From positions 62,001-126,000 of the forward strand of contig CAVANO010000034.1 of the NCBI GenBank assembly GCA_963590165.1: 64,000 bases of DNA, read 5' to 3'. Under the pieces are notes generated by a model. The model was not told the origin of the DNA, did not search any database, and saw only the letters and a program-made list of their open reading frames with translations. The position numbers and the translations under genes are program-made. The stretch's first letter is position 1. Every line of letters starts with the position of its first letter. This DNA comes from UBA11524 sp963590165. Lineage in GTDB: Bacteria > Bacillota > Clostridia > Christensenellales > Aristaeellaceae. This document shows, in pieces, positions 63,755 to 64,000 of this stretch.

Positions 63755-63760
63755 ATTATA
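63755..63760 (-). promoter_or_regulatory. candidate -10 element upstream of the RDD gene
   Basis: TATAAT is present on the minus strand about 50 bases before the ATG, but no good -35 element is found at the right spacing. Confidence 0.4.
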
Positions 63761-63881
63761 CCGAAAATTTCCCGAAACGCTATAGAAAAACCAAATTCTT
63801 TTTCATTTTCGTCAAAATTTCCACTTTTCAGCCCACAAATTATATGCTTTTGTGCTTCATGCAAATCTTTCGCTTCAACCG

Positions 63882-63910
63882 TTGACATTTCCGTGAAATG
63901 GGCGTAAGAT
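63882..63910 (+). promoter_or_regulatory. promoter of the gene at the right edge
   Basis: TTGACA (63882-63887) and TAAGAT (63905-63910) are spaced by 17 bases. Confidence 0.8.
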
Positions 63911-63917
63911 AACACAT

Positions 63918-63949
63918 AGGTATGTTAGCAGCCATTTTTCAGCATACCT
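63918..63949 (+). promoter_or_regulatory. leader inverted repeat of the right-edge gene
   Basis: AGGTATG (63918-63924) and CATACCT (63943-63949) are perfect inverted repeats with an 18-base loop, starting at the predicted transcript start and ending just before AAAGGAG. Confidence 0.45.
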
Positions 63950-63969
63950 GAAAGGAGCGCTTAACCGAT

Positions 63970-64000
63970 ATGGACAGTGACCCGTATAGTAACAATTTCT
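63970..64000 (+). CDS. start of a gene cut by the right edge
   Basis: An ATG at 63970 opens the frame MDSDPYSNNF and runs off the window. AAAGGAG (63951-63957) and a good promoter at 63882-63910 support it. The function cannot be told. Confidence 0.5.
   Translation, partial: MDSDPYSNNF

Overview
The window is a 64 kb piece of a Bacillota (Clostridia-type) chromosome, most likely from an uncultured or draft-assembled anaerobe. The evidence is the gene order mutS-mutL-miaA, strong AGGAGG ribosome binding sites, sigma-A promoters of the TTGACA-17-TATAAT kind, a CdaR/PucR-type regulator, DUF1292 proteins, and an NADP secondary alcohol dehydrogenase of the Clostridium beijerinckii type. Base composition is intermediate. 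A run of 10 Ns at 46758-46767 marks a scaffold gap. Placement below Clostridia is not possible from sequence reading alone. I saw no rRNA, tRNA, CRISPR array, insertion sequence or prophage.

Layout. 1-6.4 kb: mismatch repair (mutS, cut by the window edge; mutL), tRNA modification (miaA) and a PLP-dependent aluminium-resistance-family lyase. 6.5-8.3 kb: split transketolase. 8.4-10.7 kb: a lipid-kinase-like protein and three small or membrane proteins including a DUF4230 protein. 10.7-15.2 kb: arginine operon argC-argJ-argB-argD from a near-perfect promoter. 15.2-18.3 kb: a P-loop kinase, then uppP and cysS on the minus strand. 18.4-21.7 kb: a large GH2 enzyme. 22-27.8 kb: murC, alr, 5-formyl-THF cyclo-ligase, a membrane protein, rsmD, coaD and a coiled-coil protein. 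28-32 kb: a stand-alone sugar-ABC ATPase with a structured leader, a CdaR-like regulator and a CtpA protease. 32-37 kb (minus): a pyrG-rlmI-phosphatase-exoA series and two DUF1292 genes. 37-49 kb: a second GH2, DUF2461, a phosphohexomutase, a YgiQ radical-SAM protein, a GH127-like protein, dusB and two secreted proteins of unknown function. 49-53.5 kb: GH67, metallo-beta-lactamase-fold and GH39 genes. 53.5-55.7 kb: secondary alcohol dehydrogenase and a secreted alpha/beta hydrolase. 55.8-63.7 kb (minus): RDD protein, a complete carbohydrate-type ABC importer, a secreted staphylococcal-nuclease-like protein and a secreted protein with three OB-like repeats.

How the genes work together. Glycosidases for glucuronoxylan side chains and xylosides (GH67, GH39), beta-galactoside-type substrates (two GH2) and possibly arabinosides (GH127-like) lack signal peptides, so they probably act on imported oligosaccharides. 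The stand-alone UgpC/MsmX-like ATPase could energise their importers. The most interesting unit is the operon at 55.8-62.9 kb. It couples a UgpC-type ABC importer to an exported nuclease carrying OB-like domains and to an exported triple-OB-like protein, which suggests capture, cleavage and uptake of extracellular nucleic acid.

Two housekeeping enzymes look abnormal at the active site. The CTP synthase has lost the glutaminase nucleophile cysteine. MutL has lost several metal ligands of its endonuclease domain.
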